From JBOGEB01 sp050743125 (GTDB lineage Bacteria > Actinomycetota > Nitriliruptoria > Euzebyales > Egibacteraceae), in the NCBI GenBank assembly GCA_050743125.1, contig JBOGEB010000099.1, positions 1 through 15,147 of the forward strand: DNA of 15,147 nt. The letters run 5' to 3'. Under the pieces are notes generated by a model, which had not been told where the DNA came from, ran no database searches, and saw only the letters and a list, made by a program, of their open reading frames with translations. The position numbers were made by a program, and so were the translations under genes. Shown in pieces: positions 6,822 to 13,954 of the stretch. Position 1 is the first letter of the stretch; each line of letters opens with the position of its first letter.

Positions 6822-9425
6822 CTACGGCGCGTCGGGCTGGGCGAAGAGGGTGCGGAGCTGAGCGAGCAGCTCGGCTCGGGTGGTCGCGCCGAGCCGCTGG
6901 CGGATCCGCGCGACATGGTGCTCGACGGTCTTCGCGGAGATGAACAGCTGTACGCCGATCTCCTTGTACGTCAGGCCGGTGAGCACGAACGAGGCGACCT
7001 CACGCTCGCGCTCGGAGAGCGTCGCGCCAGCGGACGGGGCCTCCTGGACGAGGCCTGCAGCCTGCACGGACCGCGCGTAGCCGAGCAGCGCGCGCATCAC
7101 GGCTGGGTCCCGGGCGCGGATGGCGCCGGCGCCGGCCAGCTTGGACGCCTCCCACGCCAGGCCGGCGGCCTGGAGGCGACGCGCGACGGCCTCGATCCTC
7201 GCCGCGTCGATGTCGTCGGTCAGGACCCGCGTCCAGGTTTGGGCGGCGGCTGCCAGGGCCTCGCCGTGCTCGCCGTCGGCGCCCGCCCCGTCCAGAACCT
7301 CAGCGTGGTGTTTGACCGCCGTGAGGTCGTCGGCGGCGACCGCCGACTGCAGCGCGTACCACCGCATCGGCACAGACCACAGCGGCGGACTGCCCAGCCG
7401 ATCGAGCAGGCTCCACGCGTCATCGACAAACGGCTGGATCCACCGCAGCTCCCCCAGCCGCGCGGCACCGACCGCGAGCTCGCCGAGTGGCTGAAGCACG
7501 AAGAGGTCGACCGGGTGGCGCATGAGCGCCTCACGCGCCTGCCGCCACGCGGTCATCAGCCTGTCGAGGTCACCCTGGCGCCGGGCGATCCCGACCTCGA
7601 GCGCGGTCGCGTAGAGCTCGTCGCGCGGCTCGAGCCGCTCGCGCTCCATGTGCGCCAGGCTCCGGGCCAGGTCCAGGCCGGTCCTGGCGAGCTGGCCGTG
7701 GCCGCGCCGCAGCGCCGTCCACCCCTGGAGGAGGCGGTGCCGGGCTGCCATGAGCGGCTCGCCGACCCCGGCCACGATCGCGCGCTCCAGGACGGAGTCG
7801 GCGACGTCGAAGTCGCCGCTGTGGTGCGCGACCACCGCGGCGAGCGCCGCTGGCGTGTCGGGCAGGAGCACCGCCCGACCCGACGACTCGAGCAGCGACG
7901 CCGCCTGGACGAGCGCGGACAGCGCCACGGTCACCGAGCCGGTCACGGCTTGGTGCAGGCCCCGCGCGGTCAGCGCGACCGCGTCCACCAGCAGCGACAG
8001 CGGCCCGCTGGCCTGCCCGTCCCCCGCGGTCAGCGCCTGCGTGGCCTGCTCCAGGCTCCCGGTGCCGAGCAGCCCGGGGACCGACAGGAGGTGCGAGAGC
8101 GCGGCCTCGCCGCCATTCGACTGCTCGGCAAGCGACCGGTGCAGCTGCGCGCTGCGCGCCAGCAGCCCGCGGTGCGCGAGGACCGCCGCGGCCACGCGGA
8201 CGCCGCGGGCGCGGTCGGGGGTGTCGGCGTCGGTGACCGCGCGGTCCGCCAGCCGCAGGGCGGCGTCGAGGTCCCCAGCGAACGCCGCGGCCTCCGCGCG
8301 CCGGGCGACGACCGCCTCCGCCCGGGCGCCGGCCTGGACCGCCTGGTCGAACAGGGACCGCGCGAGCTCGGGCGACTCGGCGAGCGCCTCGTCCCCGGCG
8401 GCCTCCAGCAGCGCCGCCGCCCGGGCGCCGGTCGCCCCGGTCCCCAGCAGGTGCTTGCCCGCGGCGAGCATGCTCCCACCCCGGTCGACGATCAGCCCGG
8501 CCAGCCGCTCCTGGAGCGTCCGGCGCGCCACGAGCGGCGTGAGCCGGCGGACCGCGTGGCGCACGACCAGCGCGAGCCTGCCGTCCGGTCGCATCAGCCC
8601 CGCCGCCTGCACGGCCTCGACGGCCTGGACGATCCCGGCCGGCTCGACGCCGAGGAGCGCCGACAGGAGCCCCTCGTCGACCGGAGCGTCGATGCTGGTC
8701 GCCGCCAGGACCGACCGGGCCTCGGGGTCGAGTTGGTCGAGCTGCGCCCGGATCACCTCGACCACGGCTGCGGGCATGCGCGGCGGCCCGCGGAGCCGAC
8801 CGGAGCTGACCTGCCCCTCGTCGAGGAGCGCCGCAGCCAGGCTGTCGACGTAGGCCGGCAGCCCGCCGGTCCAGTCACAGAGGATGTCGAGCAGCGCCGT
8901 GTCGGCCGACGTCCCCAGCAGCGCCGTGGCCCGCTCGGCGACCGCTGCCCGGTCGAGGTGCTCGAGCACGACGAGCGGCTGGAACCGGGTGAGCGCGGTG
9001 TCGAGCGCGGCGAGCGCCGTTGACCGCGGCCACGGGCGATGCGCCACGGCGAGGCGGGTACCCGCCAGGGCGGCCTGCTCAGCGAGGCGGTACAGCGCCC
9101 GCAGGGTCTCGGCTCCGAGCCACTGCGCGTCGTCGACCAGGAGGACGTCGTCGGGCTTGAAGGGCTCGGAGAGCCCGTCGAGCTGACCGTCCGGCGACCC
9201 ACCCGCGCAGCGGCGGACGCGGAGTCCGGCCTGGGCGTAGACCCCGTCGAGCCCGTCGAGCAGCGCCGACTTGCCGGTCCCGCCCCGCCCGACGATCCCG
9301 ACCGCCACGGGCGCGGCGTGCGCGTCCGCGGTCACGCGCTGGAGCAGCCGCTCGGCCGCGTGACAACCGGCCAGCACCGGAAACCCCGGACGCGCTACGG
9401 CGTCGCCAGGTGACCTTCGCACCAC
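6822..9425 (-). CDS. large P-loop ATPase with C-terminal LuxR HTH, candidate IniR-type regulator
   Basis: The protein has 867 residues from GTG 9425. Near the N-terminus are Walker A GRGGTGKS (46-53) and Walker B DDVLLVDDAQW (92-102), then a long alpha-helical TPR-like region, then a LuxR HTH with LSEREREVASFVLTGLTYKE and ISAKTVEHHV near the C-terminus. This is the MalT/LAL type of signalling ATPase: ligand sensing through the helical region, nucleotide-dependent oligomerisation, DNA binding by the HTH. An open frame continues upstream to a TTG at 9545, but its third positions are mixed. GTG 9425 has AGAGGGG 8 nt upstream, so I prefer it (GTG 9422 is also possible). It abuts iniC convergently. 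Mycobacteria control iniBAC with a signalling ATPase, IniR, reported to respond to trehalose, so this is the obvious candidate controller here. Orthology is inference. Confidence 0.88.
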   Translation of the reverse strand: MVRRSPGDAVARPGFPVLAGCHAAERLLQRVTADAHAAPVAVGIVGRGGTGKSALLDGLDGVYAQAGLRVRRCAGGSPDGQLDGLSEPFKPDDVLLVDDAQWLGAETLRALYRLAEQAALAGTRLAVAHRPWPRSTALAALDTALTRFQPLVVLEHLDRAAVAERATALLGTSADTALLDILCDWTGGLPAYVDSLAAALLDEGQVSSGRLRGPPRMPAAVVEVIRAQLDQLDPEARSVLAATSIDAPVDEGLLSALLGVEPAGIVQAVEAVQAAGLMRPDGRLALVVRHAVRRLTPLVARRTLQERLAGLIVDRGGSMLAAGKHLLGTGATGARAAALLEAAGDEALAESPELARSLFDQAVQAGARAEAVVARRAEAAAFAGDLDAALRLADRAVTDADTPDRARGVRVAAAVLAHRGLLARSAQLHRSLAEQSNGGEAALSHLLSVPGLLGTGSLEQATQALTAGDGQASGPLSLLVDAVALTARGLHQAVTGSVTVALSALVQAASLLESSGRAVLLPDTPAALAAVVAHHSGDFDVADSVLERAIVAGVGEPLMAARHRLLQGWTALRRGHGQLARTGLDLARSLAHMERERLEPRDELYATALEVGIARRQGDLDRLMTAWRQAREALMRHPVDLFVLQPLGELAVGAARLGELRWIQPFVDDAWSLLDRLGSPPLWSVPMRWYALQSAVAADDLTAVKHHAEVLDGAGADGEHGEALAAAAQTWTRVLTDDIDAARIEAVARRLQAAGLAWEASKLAGAGAIRARDPAVMRALLGYARSVQAAGLVQEAPSAGATLSEREREVASFVLTGLTYKEIGVQLFISAKTVEHHVARIRQRLGATTRAELLAQLRTLFAQPDAP

Positions 9426-9622
9426 CAGCCCTGCCCCTCTCGCCCGCCGCCCGCCTGGGCGACCTGTGTTGGTGACAGGACGGTACGCGGCTGCGGAGCC
9501 CAGAGCAATCTCGTGCGCTCCTCGGGGCTCATCGCCGCGAGGCAACGCGCCTTGCTGTCGCTCCGCCGGCTGTGCGTTGACATTCTCGTCCCGTCACGGC
9601 CCAAGGCGAGCGGTCCGCCTGA
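9426..9622. other. leader of the regulator gene, no gene seen
   Basis: This is the 197 bp between the chosen regulator start and the MITE-like element. It holds a minus-strand open frame starting at TTG 9545 that I take as non-coding. A plus-strand TTGACA (9577-9582) has no matching -10. The regulator promoter must lie here or within the adjacent element, but I cannot place it. Confidence 0.4.
9434..9440 (-). promoter_or_regulatory. ribosome binding site favouring GTG 9425 for the regulator
   Basis: Read on the minus strand this is AGAGGGG, 8 nt before GTG 9425. It supports a start downstream of the TTG at 9545, whose extension has weak third-position bias. Confidence 0.55.
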
Positions 9623-9844
9623 GGACGTGTTTGAGAATCGTGGCCTTGCCCCGTGGGCGAAGCGGAGCGGAGCGCAGTTTCGGCGGCCCTTGCCGCCGAA
9701 ATAGCCTCAGATATAACAAAAACATATGGCGATCGTCTGACAAGACGGTCGCGTCGCGTCCCGGAAAGAGGCTCCGACCTAAAAGGCTCTTCGCGAGCGG
9801 AACCCGACGCGACGCGACCCCCACAACAGTTTTCAAACACGTTC
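9623..9844. mobile_element. 222-bp MITE-like element with IS5-type terminal inverted repeats
   Basis: The left end reads GGACGTGTTTGAGAA and the right end, on the other strand, GAACGTGTTTGAAAA: 13 of 15 positions match. Both ends are flanked by TGA (9620-9622 and 9845-9847) inside CTGAG, fitting the TNA target duplication of IS5-family elements. No transposase fits in 222 bp. The interior is structured: a 10-bp hairpin (9678-9687 with 9692-9701, loop CCTT) and a perfect 14-bp inverted repeat (9747-9760 with 9806-9819). An AT-rich block lies at 9708-9727. The element lies 29 bp beyond the 161-aa gene and upstream of the regulator gene. Confidence 0.72.
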
Positions 9845-9876
9845 TGAGACGGCGGGTCAGGCCGGGCAAAACAGGC

Positions 9877-10362
9877 TCACGACGCCTTGTGAGCGCTCCG
9901 CTCCTCAAACGCCGCTACGGATTTTCCTAAAAGAAACCCTGTGGCGAACGCCTGACCAACCGGGCTGTCGAGGAACTCCGACACGAGCCCGCGGGAGCGA
10001 CCGGTGAGGGCCTTGTATGAGGCCTCCTCGATGAGGGTCATAACGTGGTACCCGTCGGCGACACCCCCCGCTTGCGCCTCTTCCCGCGAGAGCTGCCGGA
10101 AGACGATCGCCGGTCCGCCCTCCACAGGGAGGACCCCGAAGTACTGATGCTCGACGCCAGGAATCGAAAGCGGGGCGGCCTCGGCCTCGTCAAGCCCACG
10201 CTTCAGGCGCTCGATGATCGGGTGGAACTTCTCAGGTGGAAGAGCGTGAAGCCTTTCAGCCGCTTGCGCGCCGAACAGGACCGGCCGCTTCCCACTCTTT
10301 GGATCCGGCACGACCTCAGCTGCTGGGGGCGTCGACCGCCGCGCCTTGCTCATGCTTGCCAT
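9877..10362 (-). CDS. unknown 161-aa protein, faint RelE/ParE-like layout
   Basis: I do not recognise a family with confidence. A Lys/Arg-rich N-terminus (1-25) precedes two helices (about 33-62). Then come strand-like segments EHQYFGVLPVEG, GPAIVFRQL and DGYHVMTLI (71-111) and a C-terminal helical tail (about 125-156). The helix-helix-strands order resembles RelE/ParE-type toxins, but no catalytic set can be named. The ATG at 10362 follows the upstream stop by one base (TAGGATG), and GGGGAGG (10372-10378) lies 9 nt before it. Translation is thus coupled to the two-TM protein and the pair is a functional unit. The longer open frame to 10482 overlaps that gene and is not used. Third positions are less GC-rich than in the flanking genes, suggesting acquisition by transfer. 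Confidence 0.75.
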   Translation of the reverse strand: MASMSKARRSTPPAAEVVPDPKSGKRPVLFGAQAAERLHALPPEKFHPIIERLKRGLDEAEAAPLSIPGVEHQYFGVLPVEGGPAIVFRQLSREEAQAGGVADGYHVMTLIEEASYKALTGRSRGLVSEFLDSPVGQAFATGFLLGKSVAAFEERSAHKAS

Positions 10363-10363
10363 C

Positions 10364-11161
10364 CTATTCGGCCTCCCCGCGATAAGCGGCTTCCATCTCG
10401 TCGGACGACTGGGGTGTCTTGCCGCTCTTGTCAGCTTTGTCCCCAGCATCCTTGGCTGCGGTGAGTAGCTGCTCCATGTCATCCGCTGCTGCGTTCATGA
10501 GAGAGACTCGAAGCCTCCCACCCTTTTCCCGTATCTGTATCGCGCTGTCGATGCTGGCGAGCTTCTCCGGAAGGGCCTCGTCCCCTGCAAGCAGGTCTCG
10601 GTCGATGTTCGTGAACTCTGCGGAGAGCACGTCGAACCTTGCGACCTGCTCTTCATAGAACGCTGCGATGAACGGGAAGAGCTCCTCCCCCCCGTGGTTG
10701 ACGGACATGACGTTGCTGGTGGTCACCTTCAGGACGGTCTGCTGGAGGCTGCGCAGCTCCCGGGTCTGCTCCTCAACCTTGTCAGTCAGCCGCTGAAACT
10801 CGAACCCGCCGATCTTCAGCTTCCCGACGTCGGGCAAGAGCAGGAACGCCACCACTCCAAGGATCGGGAACAGGTCCGTGAGGCTCAGCGTGCGGCAATC
10901 GGTGGTAGCAGCTTCGGTACCGCCACCGGAGTTCCGGACGGTAGTCGTCTCGCAGACACGGCGATCTTCGTAGAGGTACGTGACGCCCACCAGCGGGACC
11001 ATCGTGAGCGCGATCGAGAACGCGAGGAGCCACCGGAACCACCGGAAGACCTTCCACCCAGTGGATTCTGGCTTCCGCGGTTGCACCGTCGATGACGGTT
11101 GCGCAGCCGCGGTCGCTGCCCCACGGTTGTCGATGGTCGGTGACGTCTGTCCTTGAGCCAC
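10364..11161 (-). CDS. two-TM membrane protein with cytoplasmic coiled coil, unknown function
   Basis: The protein has 265 residues from GTG 11161, with GAGAGG 9 nt upstream. A polar N-terminal tail (1-40) leads to TM1 (about 43-63), an outer loop with two cysteines (Cys70 and Cys89, possible disulfide), TM2 (about 95-110), then LPDVGKLKIGGFEFQRL and a coiled coil (about 118-147). A helical domain (160-240) and a charged tail follow. Topology is inferred with both termini in the cytoplasm. It is the first gene of a two-gene operon with the 161-aa protein. Two-TM proteins with a membrane-proximal coiled coil occur as anchors or effectors in bacterial defence and stress modules, but no such family is identified here. 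GC3 is lower than in pgi or iniA. Its promoter should lie in the 159-bp region divergent from pgi. Confidence 0.8.
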   Translation of the reverse strand: MAQGQTSPTIDNRGAATAAAQPSSTVQPRKPESTGWKVFRWFRWLLAFSIALTMVPLVGVTYLYEDRRVCETTTVRNSGGGTEAATTDCRTLSLTDLFPILGVVAFLLLPDVGKLKIGGFEFQRLTDKVEEQTRELRSLQQTVLKVTTSNVMSVNHGGEELFPFIAAFYEEQVARFDVLSAEFTNIDRDLLAGDEALPEKLASIDSAIQIREKGGRLRVSLMNAAADDMEQLLTAAKDAGDKADKSGKTPQSSDEMEAAYRGEAE

Positions 11162-11320
11162 CGCTCAATTCCTCTCTCCATGCCTCTGATAACGTCGCTC
11201 CGTGACTACCCTTGGCTACGATCGTACGTCACGCGGAGGACCCGTACGGGGCCAGTTGCAGAGGGTGTGGATAACCGGTGATGGCGGGTTGCGGCGCGTG
11301 GGTGGTCCAGACTGGGGCGC
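11162..11320. promoter_or_regulatory. divergent control region between the two-TM operon and pgi
   Basis: It contains the perfect 10-bp palindrome TACGATCGTA (11217-11226), enclosed by the inverted pair CGTGAC (11201-11206) and GTCACG (11228-11233). This looks like an operator for a dimeric repressor, about 55 bp upstream of the two-TM operon start. No convincing -10/-35 pair was found. Confidence 0.35.
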
Positions 11321-12913
11321 ATGACCGCGACACCCATCACGAAGACGCCCGAGTGGCAGGCGCTGCAGGCGCACCACGCCGAGATCGCCCCGCTGCACCT
11401 GCGGGAGCTGTTCGCCAGCGACCCGGGCCGGGGCGAGGCGATGGCGGTGGAGGCCGGTGACCTCTACCTCGACTACTCCAAGCACCGGCTGACCGGAGAG
11501 ACGATCCGGCTGCTCTGCGCGCTCGCGGAGCGGGCGGGCCTGCGCGAGCGGATCGAGGCGATGTTCACCGGGCAGCGGATCAACGTGACCGAGGACCGGC
11601 CCGTCCTGCACGTCGCGCTGCGCGCGCCGCGGGGCAGCTCGATCGTCGTGGACGGGCGGGACGTCGTCGGTGACGTTCACGCCGTGCTCGACCGGATGGC
11701 CGCGTTCAGCCGGCGGGTCCGCTCGGGACAGTGGCGGGGCTGCACCGGCAAGCGGATCCGCAGCGTCGTGAACATCGGCATCGGCGGGTCCGACCTCGGC
11801 CCGGCGATGGCGTACGAGGCGCTGAAGGACGCGAGCGACCGGTCACTCCTGGTGCGGTTCGTGTCGAACGTCGACGGCGCCGACCTTCGTGAGGCGATCC
11901 GCGACCTCGACCCGGCCGAGACCCTGTTCGTCGTGTGCTCGAAGACGTTCACCACCCTGGAGACGCTCACGAACGCGCGGGCGGCCCGCGAGTGGCTGCT
12001 CGACGCGCTCGGCGAGAGGGAGGCGGTCGAGCGGCACGTCGTGGCGGTGTCGACGAACGCGCAAGCGGTCGCGGAGTTCGGGATCGACACCGCGAGCATG
12101 TTCGAGTTCTGGGACTGGGTCGGCGGCCGCTACTCGGTAGGGTCCGCGATCGGGCTGTCGTTGATGCTCGCGATCGGACCTGCGGGCTTCAGGGAGCTCC
12201 TCGACGGGTTCCACGCGATCGATAGGCATTTCCGGACCGCGCCGTTCGCGCGGAACATGCCCGTCCTGCTCGGCCTGATCGGCGTGTGGTACGGCGACTT
12301 CTTCGGCGCCCAGACGCAGGCGTTCCTGCCCTACAGCCAGCGCCTGTCCCGGTTCACCGCCTACCTCCAGCAGTTGGAGATGGAGAGCAACGGCAAGTCG
12401 GTCGACCTGGACGGCAACCCGGTCGAGGTGCAGACCGCCCCGATCGTATGGGGCGAGCCGGGCACGAACGGGCAGCACGCCTTCTACCAGCTGCTCCACC
12501 AGGGCACGACGCTCGTCCCCTGCGACTTCATCGGCTTCTGCCAGCCGTTGAGCGACCTGGCTGGCCAGCACGACCTGCTCATGGCGAACTTCCTCGCGCA
12601 GACCGAGGCGCTCGCGTTCGGCCGTGCGCACGAGCTGCCCCATCGGGCGTTCGCTGGGAATACCCCGACCAATACGATCCTTGCCACCGCGCTCACCCCA
12701 CGAGTGCTCGGCCAGCTGATCGCGCTCTACGAGCACAAGGTCTTCACGCAGGGCGTGATCTGGAACATCGACTCGTTCGACCAGTGGGGCGTCGAGCTCG
12801 GCAAGGTCTTGGCGCAGCGCATCGCCCGCGAGCTGGACGCTCAGGCCGAGCCCGCCCTCGACCACGACAGCTCGACCAACGCCCTGATCCGCCGCTACCG
12901 GAGGCTGCGCTGA
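11321..12913 (+). CDS. pgi: glucose-6-phosphate isomerase
   Basis: The protein has 530 residues and catalyses reversible conversion of glucose 6-phosphate and fructose 6-phosphate in cytoplasmic glycolysis and gluconeogenesis. It matches actinobacterial Pgi throughout: NIGIGGSDLGP (151-161) and SKTFTTLET (207-215) for phosphate binding, FWDWVGGRYSVGSAIGLS (263-280), MESNGKS with the catalytic Glu355, GTNGQHAFYQ with His386, and DQWGVELGK with Lys495. It is slightly shorter than mycobacterial homologues because the loop after MANFLAQTEALAFG is reduced. ATG 11321 is chosen because the N-terminus (TPEWQALQAHH) then aligns with the family; the upstream Shine-Dalgarno is weak. It diverges from the two-TM operon and converges on the HEPN/MNT pair. 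GC3 is high, typical of a core gene. Confidence 0.97.
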   Translation: MTATPITKTPEWQALQAHHAEIAPLHLRELFASDPGRGEAMAVEAGDLYLDYSKHRLTGETIRLLCALAERAGLRERIEAMFTGQRINVTEDRPVLHVALRAPRGSSIVVDGRDVVGDVHAVLDRMAAFSRRVRSGQWRGCTGKRIRSVVNIGIGGSDLGPAMAYEALKDASDRSLLVRFVSNVDGADLREAIRDLDPAETLFVVCSKTFTTLETLTNARAAREWLLDALGEREAVERHVVAVSTNAQAVAEFGIDTASMFEFWDWVGGRYSVGSAIGLSLMLAIGPAGFRELLDGFHAIDRHFRTAPFARNMPVLLGLIGVWYGDFFGAQTQAFLPYSQRLSRFTAYLQQLEMESNGKSVDLDGNPVEVQTAPIVWGEPGTNGQHAFYQLLHQGTTLVPCDFIGFCQPLSDLAGQHDLLMANFLAQTEALAFGRAHELPHRAFAGNTPTNTILATALTPRVLGQLIALYEHKVFTQGVIWNIDSFDQWGVELGKVLAQRIARELDAQAEPALDHDSSTNALIRRYRRLR

Positions 12914-12927
12914 CCGGCTCCGGCCGG

Positions 12928-13302
12928 TTACGGGGTCACGGGATCGAGCGCAGCCGGCGAGCCGACCAGCCAGACACCGTCGCTCGCCGCCTCGACGGCG
13001 ATCGGGTTCGACCGCGCCAGCTCCTGGTGCCACTCCGGAGGCGTCCAGACCACGGGCTGGACGTCGTCCGGCGGCTCTGGAAGCACCGCGAACCGGTCGA
13101 GGGGCCGCTCCGGGAGCCGCTCCGCGATGACGAGGACGTCGATGTCGCTCCAGTGGTTGAAGTCGCCACGAGCCACCGATCCGAACACCACCACAGCCCG
13201 GACGCCCAGCGCCGAATCGAGCTGGCGGACAAACCGCTCCGCGGTTGCGATGTGCGCCGCCCGCTCCGCTCGCCGCCGAGCGATGACCCGCTGCGGGTTC
13301 AT
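12928..13302 (-). CDS. MNT-type nucleotidyltransferase, antitoxin of a HEPN/MNT pair
   Basis: The protein has 124 residues. The motif VVVFGSVARGDFNHWSDIDV (37-56) supplies the Gly-Ser and the Asp53/Asp55 pair of the minimal nucleotidyltransferase fold. In characterised systems of this type (MntA/HepT) the enzyme AMPylates and neutralises the HEPN toxin. The place where a third catalytic Asp is usually found reads VQPVVW (81-86), with Gln82, so metal binding may be altered or supplied by Asp79/Asp80. ATG 13302 overlaps the HEPN stop (ATGA), so translation is coupled. The 3' end faces pgi with only 14 bp between stops. Confidence 0.85.
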   Translation of the reverse strand: MNPQRVIARRRAERAAHIATAERFVRQLDSALGVRAVVVFGSVARGDFNHWSDIDVLVIAERLPERPLDRFAVLPEPPDDVQPVVWTPPEWHQELARSNPIAVEAASDGVWLVGSPAALDPVTP

Positions 13303-13745
13303 CCTGGGTCCTCCTCCGCCGCCGACCGTAGCCCATCCCAGGCACGGCGCACGAAATCGCTGACCAGGACCGCGTCGTCCAGGGCTTGGCTTGAGTCAGC
13401 GGCGGTGTAATGGTCGAGCGGCGCGCCGCCGGGCAGGGCGTCGGGGTAACGAGCGGGGAGGTCATGCCGGCCAAGACGCGCCAGGGCCTCCCACACGTCC
13501 TCGGGCAGCACGGCTTCGGTCGCGCTCGCAACCGCTCGCCCGAGGGCCAAGAGGTTGTGGCCGCGTGCGTCGCTCCCCGCCCCGACGCTGTGGAGCAGGC
13601 CCCTGACCGCCTGTTGCGCCGCCTGCTCACCGTGGAGACACGCGTGGTGGTAGGCGCCGTGCTCGGCCGCGAGGTGCGCCATGTCCAGCGACGAGTCCGC
13701 GGTACGCCACCAGCGGTCAAATTTGGGCTCGTCGAGCGGGCACAT
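13299..13745 (-). CDS. HEPN-domain protein, toxin of a HEPN/MNT pair
   Basis: The protein has 148 residues, a usual length for this family. The N-terminal segment FDRWWRTADSSLDMAHLAAE and HHACLHGEQAAQQAVRGLL (33-51) is the typical HEPN helix pair, followed by RGHNLLALG (61-69) and ARYPD (98-102). A final helix spans about 119-142. The RX4-6H ribonuclease motif of some HEPN toxins is not clearly present; the Arg-Tyr-Pro-Asp form is common in the small HEPN family paired with MNT proteins. Start ATG 13745 has GGAGGT (13757-13762) 11 nt upstream. It is co-translated with the nucleotidyltransferase through an ATGA overlap, which supports a toxin-antitoxin or dormancy module. Confidence 0.85.
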   Translation of the reverse strand: MCPLDEPKFDRWWRTADSSLDMAHLAAEHGAYHHACLHGEQAAQQAVRGLLHSVGAGSDARGHNLLALGRAVASATEAVLPEDVWEALARLGRHDLPARYPDALPGGAPLDHYTAADSSQALDDAVLVSDFVRRAWDGLRSAAEEDPG

Positions 13746-13850
13746 CTGTTCGGGTTACCTCCGCCACGATTGTCGCACCGCTCGGCGCCGATGGACGCCA
13801 GGTGCAGCGTCAAGCGGATGGCACGTCTGCTGATCACCGCGGCAGCCCAC

Positions 13851-13880
13851 CTCATAAGTGCTAGGGGTCCGGGCCACCAA
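13851..13880 (-). promoter_or_regulatory. possible promoter of the HEPN/MNT operon
   Basis: On the minus strand, TTGGTG (13880-13875) and TATGAG (13856-13851) are separated by 18 nt and point at the HEPN gene. Both hexamers deviate from consensus. The resulting leader would be roughly 100 nt. Confidence 0.25.
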
Positions 13881-13888
13881 TCTGATCG

Positions 13889-13908
13889 GGGGGCTCCCCC
13901 GAGCCCCC
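13889..13908 (-). terminator. GC-rich hairpin downstream of the DUF222/HNH gene
   Basis: GGGGGCTC (13889-13896) pairs perfectly with GAGCCCCC (13901-13908) around a CCCC loop, 46 bp beyond the stop of the minus-strand HNH gene. There is no U-tract. It probably insulates that gene from the HEPN/MNT operon. Confidence 0.6.
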
Positions 13909-13954
13909 TGTCGAGTCCGACAACCGGCCGGTGCGCGGGCGGGCGGGTTCGGCG

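Noticed and set aside
6915..9023. 702-codon open frame on the plus strand across the regulator gene
   Set aside because: It is antisense to the ATPase/LuxR protein, is Arg/Gln/Pro-rich and has no motif; a GC-driven shadow.
9426..9545. N-terminal extension of the regulator to a TTG start
   Set aside because: Third codon positions are mixed and the residues (Gly/Arg-rich) resemble no domain. GTG 9425 has a good ribosome binding site. It remains possible but is less likely.
9577..9582. Perfect TTGACA on the plus strand as a promoter
   Set aside because: No -10-like hexamer lies 16-19 nt downstream and no plus-strand gene follows; the next plus-strand gene is pgi at 11321.
10363..10482. 40-residue N-terminal extension of the 161-aa protein
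   Set aside because: It would overlap the two-TM protein gene by about 120 nt. ATG 10362 has GGGGAGG at good spacing and a stop/start junction typical of coupled genes.
12911..12930. ACCGG/CCGGT hairpin between pgi and the MNT gene as a bidirectional terminator
   Set aside because: The stem is only about 5 bp in very GC-rich DNA and overlaps both stop codons; too weak to call.
11843..13855. 670-codon open frame on the minus strand across pgi and the HEPN/MNT genes
   Set aside because: It runs through three recognisable genes in other frames and encodes no recognisable domain.
13800..13880. tRNA-like stretch ending in CCACCA
   Set aside because: No T-arm, anticodon arm or acceptor stem can be paired; the CCACCA is fortuitous.
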